A stretch of 6,048 bases of DNA from Planctomycetota bacterium (GTDB lineage: Bacteria; Planctomycetota; Planctomycetia; Pirellulales; Lacipirellulaceae), in contig JAJDEE010000114.1 in assembly GCA_029259975.1 (NCBI GenBank), positions 1 through 6,048 of the forward strand, given 5' to 3'. Position numbers and translations under genes: made by a program. Shown here in pieces: positions 1 to 4,801 of this stretch. The notes below the pieces were generated by a model. That model was not told the origin of the DNA. It saw only the letters and a list, made by a program, of their open reading frames with translations, and did no database searches. The number at the start of each line of letters is the position of its first letter. Positions within the stretch are counted from its first letter, which is position 1.

Positions 1-205
1 CGAGGTCTTTGAACAGCCGCGCGCGGGCGAGGCGGAGCTGGGAGCCGAGTTCCATGCTGGCGTTGCGAGTGCGAACGCCGGCGCCAAGGTTGGCGAATAG
101 GTTGACGACTGCTGCCATCATGATCAGCGTGACCGCCATGCTGATGAGCATTTCGACAAGTGTTAAGGCGCGAGGCGCGAGGCGCCCCTTTCCAGCTATC
201 AACAT
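1..205 (-). CDS. Prepilin/pseudopilin-like protein with N-terminal methylation motif (5' part only)
   Basis: Only the first 68 codons are in the window; the gene continues past the left edge. The protein starts with a short basic leader (residues 1-13, GKGRLAPRA), then LTLVEMLISM and an unbroken hydrophobic stretch to about residue 40. This is the class III (type IV pilin) signal: cleavage by prepilin peptidase would fall after Ala13, putting Glu18 at mature position +5. Ala at -1 is less usual than Gly but tolerated. Residues 55-68 (SQLRLARARLFKDL) resemble the helix after the membrane segment in minor pseudopilins of the GspJ/PulJ kind, so a pseudopilin of a type II secretion or type IV pilus-like machine is my best guess. 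Start choice is uncertain: in-frame ATGs also exist at 235 and 241, none with a good ribosome binding site. A 7-bp repeat array lies inside the leader codons. The prepilin class is well supported; the exact family is not. Confidence 0.8.
   Translation of the reverse strand, partial: MLIAGKGRLAPRALTLVEMLISMAVTLIMMAAVVNLFANLGAGVRTRNASMELGSQLRLARARLFKDL
162..189 (-). repeat. Heptanucleotide repeat array C, inside the prepilin leader codons
   Basis: On the plus strand four 7-bp units run in register: gttaagg, cgcgagg, cgcgagg, cgcccct. The 16-nt string at 166-181 is identical to 3543-3558 in the flhG leader (array B), and both copies follow a TGTTA-like sequence. Read on the minus strand the array encodes roughly residues 6-15 of the prepilin-like protein, including the basic leader and the predicted cleavage site. 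The repeat is seen directly; a common origin with the other arrays is inferred. Confidence 0.7.
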
Positions 206-251
206 AGCGCTAGTTTTGGGTGTTGAGCGAAGCATGTGCATTCTTGTTCTT

Positions 252-279
252 AAGAAAACCGGCGGCCCTGATTGCCGGT
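252..279 (-). terminator. Terminator-like hairpin upstream of the prepilin gene
   Basis: In the minus-strand transcript ACCGGC (279-274) can pair with GCCGGT (263-258) across a 10-nt loop, followed by TTTTCTT. The stem is short (6 bp) but GC-rich. It could end transcription from the HNH unit or, if the promoter at 297-325 is real, act as an attenuator in the prepilin leader. The hairpin is visible; its function is inferred. Confidence 0.35.
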
Positions 280-296
280 GGTGCGATTCTCTCTCT

Positions 297-325
297 ATTG
301 CACCGCGCCGCGTGCGTAAAGTCAA
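297..325 (-). promoter_or_regulatory. Possible sigma-70-like promoter for the prepilin gene
   Basis: On the minus strand TTGACT (325-320, five of six matches to the -35 consensus) is followed after 17 nt by TGCAAT (302-297, four of six matches to the -10). Transcription would start near 290, giving a leader of about 50-85 nt depending on the start codon. The -10 match is weak, so this is a candidate only. Confidence 0.3.
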
Positions 326-344
326 GTTTGGTGTGGGGTTATGC

Positions 345-422
345 GCCGTAGGATAGGCTTCTAGCCTGTCAGTCAGGAGAATCATTTTGTTGGCCGGACA
401 GGCTAGAAGCCTATCCTACGGC
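345..422. repeat. Perfect 26-bp inverted repeat with palindromic arms (REP/BIME-like)
   Basis: The arm at 345-370 is the exact reverse complement of the arm at 397-422, with a 26-nt centre (371-396). Each arm contains its own smaller palindrome: AGGCT-TCT-AGCCT at 355-367 and AGGCT-AGA-AGCCT at 400-412. Outside the perfect arms the match continues imperfectly (GTTAT on the left, ATAAC on the right). There is no open frame between the arms and no T-run next to them, so it is not a standard terminator. The layout resembles paired REP sequences (BIME) or a very small non-autonomous element. Copy number elsewhere in the genome cannot be judged here. Confidence 0.85.
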
Positions 423-460
423 AATAACTAGACCTGATTTTCGCTGAGCGTAACGCGATC

Positions 461-492
461 TGTGCAAATCTGCGTGAAGTGTGCAAATCTGC
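461..492. repeat. 13-bp direct repeat, 19-bp period
   Basis: The sequence TGTGCAAATCTGC occurs at 461-473 and again at 480-492. Only two copies are present, in the gene-free stretch after the HNH gene. It looks like intergenic repetitive sequence, with no role that I can assign. Confidence 0.75.
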
Positions 493-523
493 ATTCGATT
501 CTGCGGCAGCTTCTCGCTATCGG

Positions 524-952
524 CTACTTGATTTCAGTAGAGTCGCGAGGTGGGAAGAGACCGAGTCGCTCTTCAGCTTGGCGAATCTGTAAGCGTCGGA
601 TATGGTTCATATCCAGAGCCATTGTCGTCGCCCGTCCTATCGAAGTACGACCCATCATTGCGTACTCATCCCACAAGAAATGCTCGTCCCAATTGTGCTG
701 GCGCGGATGAAAAAGTACAACCTGCACTCCCGTTTCTGCATCAACGGCCTGGGTCCGATCCGACTTGTGCAAATTGCAACTCGGACAAGCCCAGGCTAAG
801 TTTTCCAAAACATCCGTGCCGCCTTGCGATTGGGGCATGATGTGCTCGATATGAAAAGTTGCCCCCTGCAACGATTGATTCATGCGACAGTATTCGCAGC
901 ACCCTCCCGCATGAGACTCCACCTGTTGTCGAAGTTGCTGACGTGCAGGCAT
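524..952 (-). CDS. HNH endonuclease-like protein
   Basis: This 142-residue protein has an intact HNH nuclease core with a zinc-binding pair of CxxC motifs: CEYC at residues 19-22, HIEHI with His34 and His37, an Asn at 51, and CPSCN at 56-60 followed by the basic LHKSDR. The order CxxC...HxxH...N...CxxC matches the single-domain HNH family (McrA/Cas9-HNH type fold), where the second His of HIEH is the usual catalytic residue and a metal ion assists cleavage of a phosphodiester bond. The C-terminal part (NPRQ-like FHPRQHNWDEHF, then GRTSIGRATTMALDMN) matches my memory of a stand-alone family common in cyanobacteria and planctomycetes; I infer that match without a search. Its ATG overlaps the stop codon of the preceding small gene (TAATG), so translation is probably coupled. 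The target DNA and biological role are unknown. Confidence 0.88.
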   Translation of the reverse strand: MPARQQLRQQVESHAGGCCEYCRMNQSLQGATFHIEHIMPQSQGGTDVLENLAWACPSCNLHKSDRTQAVDAETGVQVVLFHPRQHNWDEHFLWDEYAMMGRTSIGRATTMALDMNHIRRLQIRQAEERLGLFPPRDSTEIK

Positions 953-1179
953 TAGGGTTTCTGGCCGAGTAGATGGAGTGCTTCGGCTCTGACCAAAGAA
1001 AGACGTTCGCTCATCTCGACCAAGGCTTCGAGATCGGTACGCTCGACGTCAGAGAGCATCCCTTCGTTGTTGCGATCCATCAACGCCTGCAAGCGTTCGT
1101 CCGCCTTGGCGGGGAGTGCAAGTTGGCCCACCGTTTCTACCCACTCGATGGGAGCAATAATGGTCGTACTCATTTTCAT
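952..1179 (-). CDS. Small helical protein translationally coupled to the HNH nuclease
   Basis: This 75-residue protein has no catalytic motif that I recognise. Residues 30-75 are rich in Leu, Glu and Arg (LMDRNNEGMLSDVERTDLEALVEMSERL, shown here in part as LSDVERTDLEALVEMSERL) and should form two or three amphipathic helices, ending in LHLLGQKP. Similar short proteins often precede HNH nucleases of this type, as far as I recall, but no function is known to me. The start at 1179 is preferred over the in-frame ATG at 1173 because a weak purine-rich AAGAGA lies just upstream. The gene has its own promoter, a leader of roughly 45 nt, and overlaps the HNH start by one base. It could be a partner, inhibitor or specificity subunit of the nuclease; that is a guess from the coupling alone. 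Confidence 0.82.
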   Translation of the reverse strand: MKMSTTIIAPIEWVETVGQLALPAKADERLQALMDRNNEGMLSDVERTDLEALVEMSERLSLVRAEALHLLGQKP

Positions 1180-1229
1180 TCGTCTCTTACCGCCAGGGCA
1201 CAGGTGTTTGCTGACATTTCTACAAACGC

Positions 1230-1257
1230 ATTATACGCACACAGTCCTGTATGTAAA
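1230..1257 (-). promoter_or_regulatory. Strong sigma-70-like promoter for the small protein/HNH unit
   Basis: On the minus strand TTTACA (1257-1252, five of six to consensus) and a perfect TATAAT (1235-1230) are separated by 16 nt. Transcription would start near 1223, giving a leader of about 44 nt before the ATG at 1179. The -35 end overlaps the T-tract of the sigma-factor terminator, so the two units are packed end to end. This is the best promoter match in the window. Confidence 0.75.
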
Positions 1258-1260
1258 ATA

Positions 1261-1290
1261 AAAAAAAGCCGCTGACTTGCGCCAGCGGCT
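1261..1290 (-). terminator. Intrinsic terminator after the fliA-like gene
   Basis: In the minus-strand transcript AGCCGCTG (1290-1283) pairs perfectly with CAGCGGCT (1274-1267) over an 8-nt loop, followed directly by a run of seven T and a further ATTTT. It begins about 30 nt after the sigma-factor stop codon. This is a textbook Rho-independent terminator, and it marks the end of the flagellar transcription unit. Confidence 0.92.
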
Positions 1291-1322
1291 AGATTTTGCC
1301 AAAAGCAAACAGCTAACATTTC

Positions 1323-2108
1323 TTAAGTTCCAAACTCTGGACGCCGCCGCCCGAGCTGTCCCTGCAACCGCTGGACGATCGCGCTGTGCATTTGGCTGAC
1401 GCGGCTTTCGCTCAGGTCGAGTGTGGAGCCGATTTCTTTCATCGTCATCTCTTCGTAGTAGTAGAGAATGATGATCAGCCGTTCGTTGCGGTTGAGACCT
1501 TTGGTCACGAGCCGCATCAGGTCGGACTTTTGGATCCGCTTGGTGGGATCTTCGCCCTTTTTGTCTTCGAGAATGTCGATCTCGCGGACATCTTTGTAGC
1601 TGTCGGTTTCGTACCACTTTTTGTTGAGACTGATCAGTCCGACGGCGTTAGCGTCGGACATCATTTTCTCTAATTCAGCAACAGTCAGCTCCATGTGCGT
1701 GGCCAACTCGATTTCGGTCGGCGAACGACCATGCTGCGCTTCGAGCTTTTTAACTGCCGCGTTAAGCTTGCTGGCCTTCGAGCGGACGAGCCGAGGAACC
1801 CAGTCCATGCTGCGTAGTTCGTCGAGCATCGCACCGCGAATACGCGGGACACAATACGTTTCGAACTTAACGCCGCGCGACATGTCGAAGGCTTTGATGG
1901 CGTCCATCAAGCCAAACACGCCGGCAGAGATAAGGTCGTCGAGTTCGACGCCGTCGGGCAAGCGTGCCCAAATACGTTCGCCGTTGTATTTGACGAGTGG
2001 AAGATATCTTTCGACCAGCCGATTCCGTAGAGGACGATTGGTGATATCCTTTTTGAACTCGATCCAAACTTCGGTAATTTCATCTTGTGCTGCGACGGTC
2101 GTAGCCAT
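1323..2108 (-). CDS. fliA: RNA polymerase sigma factor, FliA/WhiG (sigma-28) type
   Basis: This 261-residue protein has the full sigma-28 layout. Region 2 spans about residues 30-107 (LVERYLPLVKYNGERIW, then DDLISAGVFGLMDAIKAFD, then the promoter-melting and -10 reading part VKFETYCVPRIRGAMLDELRSMDWVPR in slightly shorter form). Region 3 follows at 108-155 with the typical GRSPTEIELATHM, and region 4 at about 200-252 ends in a helix-turn-helix (MKEIGSTLDLSESRVSQMHS) that reads the -35. Length and motifs fit the flagellar/motility family rather than housekeeping or ECF sigma factors. The protein would bind core RNA polymerase and direct late flagellar genes. The start at 2108 is firm: GGAGG lies 5 nt upstream, the best ribosome binding site in the cluster. 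It is the last gene of the flagellar unit. The name fliA rather than whiG rests on the flagellar neighbours. Confidence 0.95.
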   Translation of the reverse strand: MATTVAAQDEITEVWIEFKKDITNRPLRNRLVERYLPLVKYNGERIWARLPDGVELDDLISAGVFGLMDAIKAFDMSRGVKFETYCVPRIRGAMLDELRSMDWVPRLVRSKASKLNAAVKKLEAQHGRSPTEIELATHMELTVAELEKMMSDANAVGLISLNKKWYETDSYKDVREIDILEDKKGEDPTKRIQKSDLMRLVTKGLNRNERLIIILYYYEEMTMKEIGSTLDLSESRVSQMHSAIVQRLQGQLGRRRPEFGT

Positions 2109-2113
2109 GCAAT

Positions 2114-2118
2114 CCTCC
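2114..2118 (-). promoter_or_regulatory. Shine-Dalgarno site of the sigma-factor gene
   Basis: GGAGG on the minus strand lies 5 nt before the ATG at 2108 and fixes that start. The other genes of the cluster have no comparable site, so this gene may be translated more efficiently and independently of its neighbours. Confidence 0.85.
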
Positions 2119-2137
2119 GTGATGCGCTTGAGGCCCT

Positions 2138-2219
2138 GTCGAGTGACAAGGTTCTCAAGTATTCGTTCAGCGAGATTCCGTTCTCGATGTGTTTCAGTTT
2201 TTTTGACTTGTCTCTCGAC
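2138..2219 (-). other. Inverted repeat spanning the leader of the sigma-factor gene
   Basis: In the minus-strand transcript the 13 nt directly after the small membrane gene (2219-2207) can pair with 2150-2138 at 12 of 13 positions; the single mismatch is A opposite A. Inside the 56-nt loop a second perfect 5-bp hairpin is possible (CGAGA at 2186-2182 with TCTCG at 2175-2171). The long stem ends about 20 nt before the GGAGG site. No T-run follows, so this is not a terminator. It may be an RNA processing or translation-control element; that is inference. Confidence 0.45.
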
Positions 2220-2476
2220 TAGCCAATTTCCGCTGACTTACCGGCGTCTTTTGCCCCTGCCATCGCTGCCAACTCGGCTTCGATGGTAGTGCGAACCGAC
2301 TCGTCAACCGTCTGTGCGGCGATGAAGCCAACCACTAATCCGACTGCTCCGAGCAAAACCATCCAGCAAAGCCCCGCGGCAACAGTGCCCTCGAAACCTG
2401 CGCCGTTCTTCATGCCCCGTAGCATGACGACAACCATGCCTATCAATGCCATGACTGCGGAGTAGGAACGTGCCAT
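2219..2476 (-). CDS. Small two-helix membrane protein of unknown function in the flagellar cluster
   Basis: I do not recognise a family for this 85-residue protein. It shows two hydrophobic segments, about residues 5-19 (YSAVMALIGMVVVML) and 31-54 (VAAGLCWMVLLGAVGLVVGF and flanks), joined by a short loop with Arg20 and Lys23. A polar tail of about 30 residues (QTVDESVRTTIEAELAAMAG...) should be helical. There is no signal-peptide cleavage site that I would trust. The ATG at 2476 has no clear ribosome binding site. Frame, composition and position between flhG and fliA support a real gene. Its location suggests a flagellar or sigma-28-related role, but nothing in the sequence itself shows this. 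Confidence 0.72.
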   Translation of the reverse strand: MARSYSAVMALIGMVVVMLRGMKNGAGFEGTVAAGLCWMVLLGAVGLVVGFIAAQTVDESVRTTIEAELAAMAGAKDAGKSAEIG

Positions 2477-2510
2477 AGGAAAAGCTCAGTCGATCGAAAC
2501 CAGTAGTGAC

Positions 2511-2553
2511 GTCAAAGTTTCTGCAAACGCGCCAGTTTGACACAGGTTTGCAG
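2511..2553 (-). other. Interleaved complementary segments (pseudoknot-like) upstream of the small membrane gene
   Basis: In the minus-strand transcript four segments occur in the order a-b-a'-b'. CTGCAAAC (2553-2546) is complementary to GTTTGCAG (2528-2521), 8 bp perfect. GTCAAA (2541-2536) is complementary to TTTGAC (2516-2511), 6 bp perfect plus a possible U-G pair. The linkers are 4, 7 and 4 nt. Such crossing helices are the arrangement of an H-type pseudoknot; alternatively the two helices may compete. The element ends 34 nt before the ATG at 2476 and is not followed by a T-run. Confidence 0.45.
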
Positions 2554-2565
2554 TCCGTCAGACTT

Positions 2566-2575
2566 TCAATATTGA
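2566..2575. other. 10-bp perfect palindrome in the flhG-membrane gene spacer
   Basis: TCAATATTGA is fully self-complementary and lies in the 127-nt spacer after flhG. A second palindrome, TCGATCGA at 2490-2497, sits 13 nt before the start codon of the small membrane gene. Either could be a binding site for a dimeric regulator, but short palindromes also arise by chance. Confidence 0.3.
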
Positions 2576-2603
2576 TCGACATGATCGGTGTTATCGCTTG
2601 AAT

Positions 2604-3524
2604 CTATTTTGTGTTTTGTAAGGATTTTTCTTGCGAGTTGTCTAGGGAATTGTCTTGAAGGCAAAAATTCTTCGGCAAACGGTTCTCGTTTCCGCTTTGC
2701 GAGATTTTCCCCGTAAGTGCTAGCGACGCGCTCATCACGTCTGCAGCTAGTAAACGGATCGATTGACGGAATTCTCGGTCCGAAGCAGATTTGTCCTGCT
2801 GTGTCACGGCAGTGACAATGTCTGGACGAGTGGGTAGCGACGCTGCCGGTGAAACGCGAAGGCCCAAAAAGCGGCGGCAAGTTGCTTCAAACCGCTCGCC
2901 GATGGTTTTCGAGGATTGGTGATCGTCGCATTGGTTGATCACGAGACGGATTTTGCCGTCGACGTCGCCCCACTCCGAGAGTTTCACCGCTGCGTAACTG
3001 TCCATCACAGCAACGGACTCGGCAGTCGAAATCAAAAGAATCTGCTGAGCCGATTTCCAAAGCTGTTGGACCCACGGACTCATGCCGCTGCCAGCGTCGA
3101 GCAAGATGACATCAGCGTGGGTGTGGAGCGAACGCAACTCGTCGAGCAAACGCTTAACGGCAGCGCGGCCTAACTCAGGCGGCGCATCAGACGCCCAGCG
3201 TCCGGGTAGCAGTTGGAAGGATTCGCCCAGCGGACGAAGCACTTCGACCGCCGATCGACTACCTTCGAGTACATCGGCCAGGCAGCCGTGGACATCAAGT
3301 CCCAATCGTGAGGCGATATCTGGCTGTAACGGATTGGCATCGACCAATATCGAGCGAGTGCCGAGCGCCGCGAGTTCGCCGGCGAGTTCTGTGGCAACGG
3401 TTGACACACCCACGCCCCCTTTGCCGCCGCTAAGGACGACCATTGGCACTCCAGAAGCGAGCGCAGGATGCTGCCGAACGGTGTTGCGAACGAGTTGTCG
3501 GAGCTTATCAGCTTGATCGGACAT
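2604..3524 (-). CDS. flhG: FlhG/FleN-type MinD-family ATPase (flagellar number regulator)
   Basis: The 306-residue protein starts MSDQADKLRQLVR: residues 3-9 match DQAxxLR, the FlhG motif known to stimulate the FlhF GTPase. A ParA/MinD ATPase domain follows: deviant Walker A at 33-42 (GGKGGVGVST), ILVDANPLQPDIA at 59-71, and LLDAGSGMSPW at 141-151 as Walker B. In the family, ATP-driven dimerisation at the membrane limits flagellar number and antagonises FlhF. Lys35, the signature MinD lysine, is present, but the usual P-loop lysine is Val40 and the second Asp of the DxD-like switch is Asn64. The last 35 or so residues are Asn/Gln/Ser-rich and probably disordered; no clear MinD-type amphipathic membrane helix is seen. 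The start at 3524 was chosen for the DQAxxLR motif; the in-frame extension to 3593 is largely encoded by a 7-bp repeat array. The neighbouring flhF supports the call. Confidence 0.9.
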   Translation of the reverse strand: MSDQADKLRQLVRNTVRQHPALASGVPMVVLSGGKGGVGVSTVATELAGELAALGTRSILVDANPLQPDIASRLGLDVHGCLADVLEGSRSAVEVLRPLGESFQLLPGRWASDAPPELGRAAVKRLLDELRSLHTHADVILLDAGSGMSPWVQQLWKSAQQILLISTAESVAVMDSYAAVKLSEWGDVDGKIRLVINQCDDHQSSKTIGERFEATCRRFLGLRVSPAASLPTRPDIVTAVTQQDKSASDREFRQSIRLLAADVMSASLALTGKISQSGNENRLPKNFCLQDNSLDNSQEKSLQNTK

Positions 3525-3566
3525 GATGAGGCGCGAGTTGTTAGGCGCGAGGCGCGAGTTAAAGTG
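3525..3566 (-). repeat. Heptanucleotide repeat array B, immediately before the flhG start
   Basis: Six 7-bp units in register on the plus strand: gatgagg, cgcgagt, tgttagg, cgcgagg, cgcgagt, taaagtg. The core string at 3543-3558 is identical over 16 nt to array C in the prepilin leader. The array touches the flhG ATG, so it occupies the place where a ribosome binding site would be expected, and none is seen. Confidence 0.75.
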
Positions 3567-3615
3567 AATGCGAGCAAATAGCCGGTCCGCCACGCGGCCC
3601 GAAGTACATTAGAAT

Positions 3616-3631
3616 TCAGTTAATCAGTTAA
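3616..3631. repeat. Two tandem 8-bp units across the flhF stop codon
   Basis: TCAGTTAA occurs twice in tandem (3616-3623 and 3624-3631) on the plus strand. The second copy supplies the flhF stop codon (TAA, 3630-3628). It is likely a small local duplication. Confidence 0.6.
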
Positions 3632-4800
3632 GGGGCGTTCAAAATCATCTGAGCCAACTCTTTCGATTTAGCAACTTGAATATCGTCAGGTACATTTTGA
3701 CCATCGGTCAGGTAGCTGATGGGGAGGCCACATTTTCGCGTTACAGAAAGCAAGTTTCCTAGGGCAGTTGCTTCGTCTAGCTTGGTGATCAACATCGCCG
3801 TTGTGCCAACCGTCGCAAACCGCTCGGCGGTCGTTACTAGGCTACGCGCACCGCCAACGGCGCTGAGTACTAGATGAACTTCATCTGGCTCGGCTTCGGC
3901 GAGCATCGACTTGAGTTCTTGGATTTTCACTTCGTCGCGCGGGCTGCGGCCGGCCGTGTCCATGAGAATCAGATCGAGATCGCTCATGCGGGCAATCGCC
4001 TCACGCATTTCGCGCGGTGTGCTGACAATTTCCATTGGCAAGTCGATGATGTCGGCATAGGTGCGCAGCTGCTCGACGGCGGCGATGCGGTAAGTGTCGA
4101 CAGTTATTAGCCCAACGCGTTTGTTTTCGCGGAGCCGATAGTTGGCCGCTAACTTGGCGATGGTTGTTGTCTTGCCGACGCCTGTGGGGCCTACTAGTGC
4201 TACCACCCTGCCCTGCCCTGGCGAAGCTTCGATCGGTCCGTTGACCGTTAATTCGTCAGACAACATCCGCACCAATTCGGACTGAATGGAGGCGTGATCG
4301 TCGTTGTCGACGTTCGCCATGTTGCGTAACCGCTCGACAAGCTCTTGGGCGACATTTTCTTCGATGTCCGACTCGATCATGTCGGTGTAAACTTGAAAAA
4401 TTGCTTCGGGTAATTGCCGGTGAGGCGATTGATGCGAGCGTTCGCGAAGCTGCTCAGCGAGGGCATGTAGCTCGTCGTGGGCTTCTTGGTCAGGGCCGCC
4501 TTGCTCAGCCTGTTGCTGGAAGAAATCGCGATAACGGGCGCGATAGTCGAATTCGAGCGCTGGCTCTGCCAGCACGGTCGTGGTTGCCGCAGGCGAAACA
4601 GCAACAGGCTGCGCCGCTCGTGTCGGCGCGGTCATCTCGGCAGAAGCAGCGATTTCGTACTGCCGACCTCGAAACACGCGACCGATCAAGCTAGTGTTGA
4701 GTTCACGTGTGTGCAAGACGGTCGCCTCATGTCCCAGTTCGCTACGAACTAGGTTGAGCGCTAATTGCATCGTTTTGGCACGAAATGTTTTGATTTCCAT
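3628..4800 (-). CDS. flhF: FlhF, SRP-type flagellar GTPase
   Basis: This 390-residue protein opens with MEIKTFRAKTMQLALNLV and ELGHEATVLHTREL, the characteristic FlhF N-terminus. A variable Ala/Gln-rich linker (about 55-130) leads to the helical N domain (about 130-190) and the SRP-family G domain: P-loop GPTGVGKTTT at 204-213, DTYRIAAVEQLRTYAD at 235-250, DTAGRS at 281-286, TKLDEA at 339-344 for guanine specificity, and LTDGQNVPDDI at 364-374. All GTPase motifs are intact. FlhF places the flagellum at the pole or other sites by recruiting early basal-body parts to the membrane, and FlhG controls its GTPase cycle; flhG is next in the cluster. I chose the ATG at 4800; an in-frame ATG at 4842 would add 14 basic residues encoded by a 7-bp repeat array and absent from the family. 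Spacing to flhA is 82 nt. Confidence 0.96.
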   Translation of the reverse strand: MEIKTFRAKTMQLALNLVRSELGHEATVLHTRELNTSLIGRVFRGRQYEIAASAEMTAPTRAAQPVAVSPAATTTVLAEPALEFDYRARYRDFFQQQAEQGGPDQEAHDELHALAEQLRERSHQSPHRQLPEAIFQVYTDMIESDIEENVAQELVERLRNMANVDNDDHASIQSELVRMLSDELTVNGPIEASPGQGRVVALVGPTGVGKTTTIAKLAANYRLRENKRVGLITVDTYRIAAVEQLRTYADIIDLPMEIVSTPREMREAIARMSDLDLILMDTAGRSPRDEVKIQELKSMLAEAEPDEVHLVLSAVGGARSLVTTAERFATVGTTAMLITKLDEATALGNLLSVTRKCGLPISYLTDGQNVPDDIQVAKSKELAQMILNAP

Positions 4801-4801
4801 G

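Larger units (their letters stand above)
206..523. other. Gene-free stretch between the HNH gene and the prepilin gene
   Basis: These 318 bases carry no open reading frame that I would defend. They hold, from the HNH side, a 13-bp direct repeat (461-492), a perfect 26-bp inverted repeat (345-422), a possible sigma-70-like promoter (297-325) and a terminator-like hairpin (252-279). The overlapping plus-strand frame at 9-356 is antisense to the prepilin start and shows no recognisable protein features. Confidence 0.75.

Noticed and set aside
9..356. Plus-strand open frame of 115 codons
   Set aside because: It is antisense to the prepilin start, runs through the first arm of the inverted repeat, and its translation shows no domain or plausible composition.
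345..422. 26-bp inverted repeat as a bidirectional terminator
   Set aside because: The loop is long, and neither arm is followed by a T-tract on either strand, so a standard intrinsic terminator is unlikely.
461..492. Possible CRISPR remnant
   Set aside because: Only two 13-bp copies with a 6-bp spacer; repeat and spacer lengths do not fit CRISPR, and no cas gene is present.
1621..2289. Plus-strand open frame of 222 codons
   Set aside because: It lies antisense to fliA and the spacer; the product is Ser/Arg-rich without motifs, as expected for a shadow of a real gene.
2525..2535. Possible sigma-54 promoter (TGGCGCG followed by TTGCA)
   Set aside because: On the minus strand the spacing between the GG and GC elements is too short for sigma-54, which needs a fixed -24/-12 arrangement.
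2304..2582. Minus-strand alternative frame of 92 codons starting in the flhG-membrane gene spacer
   Set aside because: It overlaps the two-helix membrane gene in another frame and lacks protein-like features; the membrane frame has far better hydrophobic patterning.
2591..2617. Possible sigma-28 promoter before the small membrane gene and fliA
   Set aside because: On the minus strand AAAA, 15 nt, AGCGATAA gives only three of four and six of eight matches to TAAA-N15-GCCGATAA, and the -35 lies inside the end of flhG; too weak to call.
3082..3516. Plus-strand open frame of 144 codons
   Set aside because: It is antisense to flhG and Ser/Pro/Arg-rich with no recognisable fold; a shadow frame.
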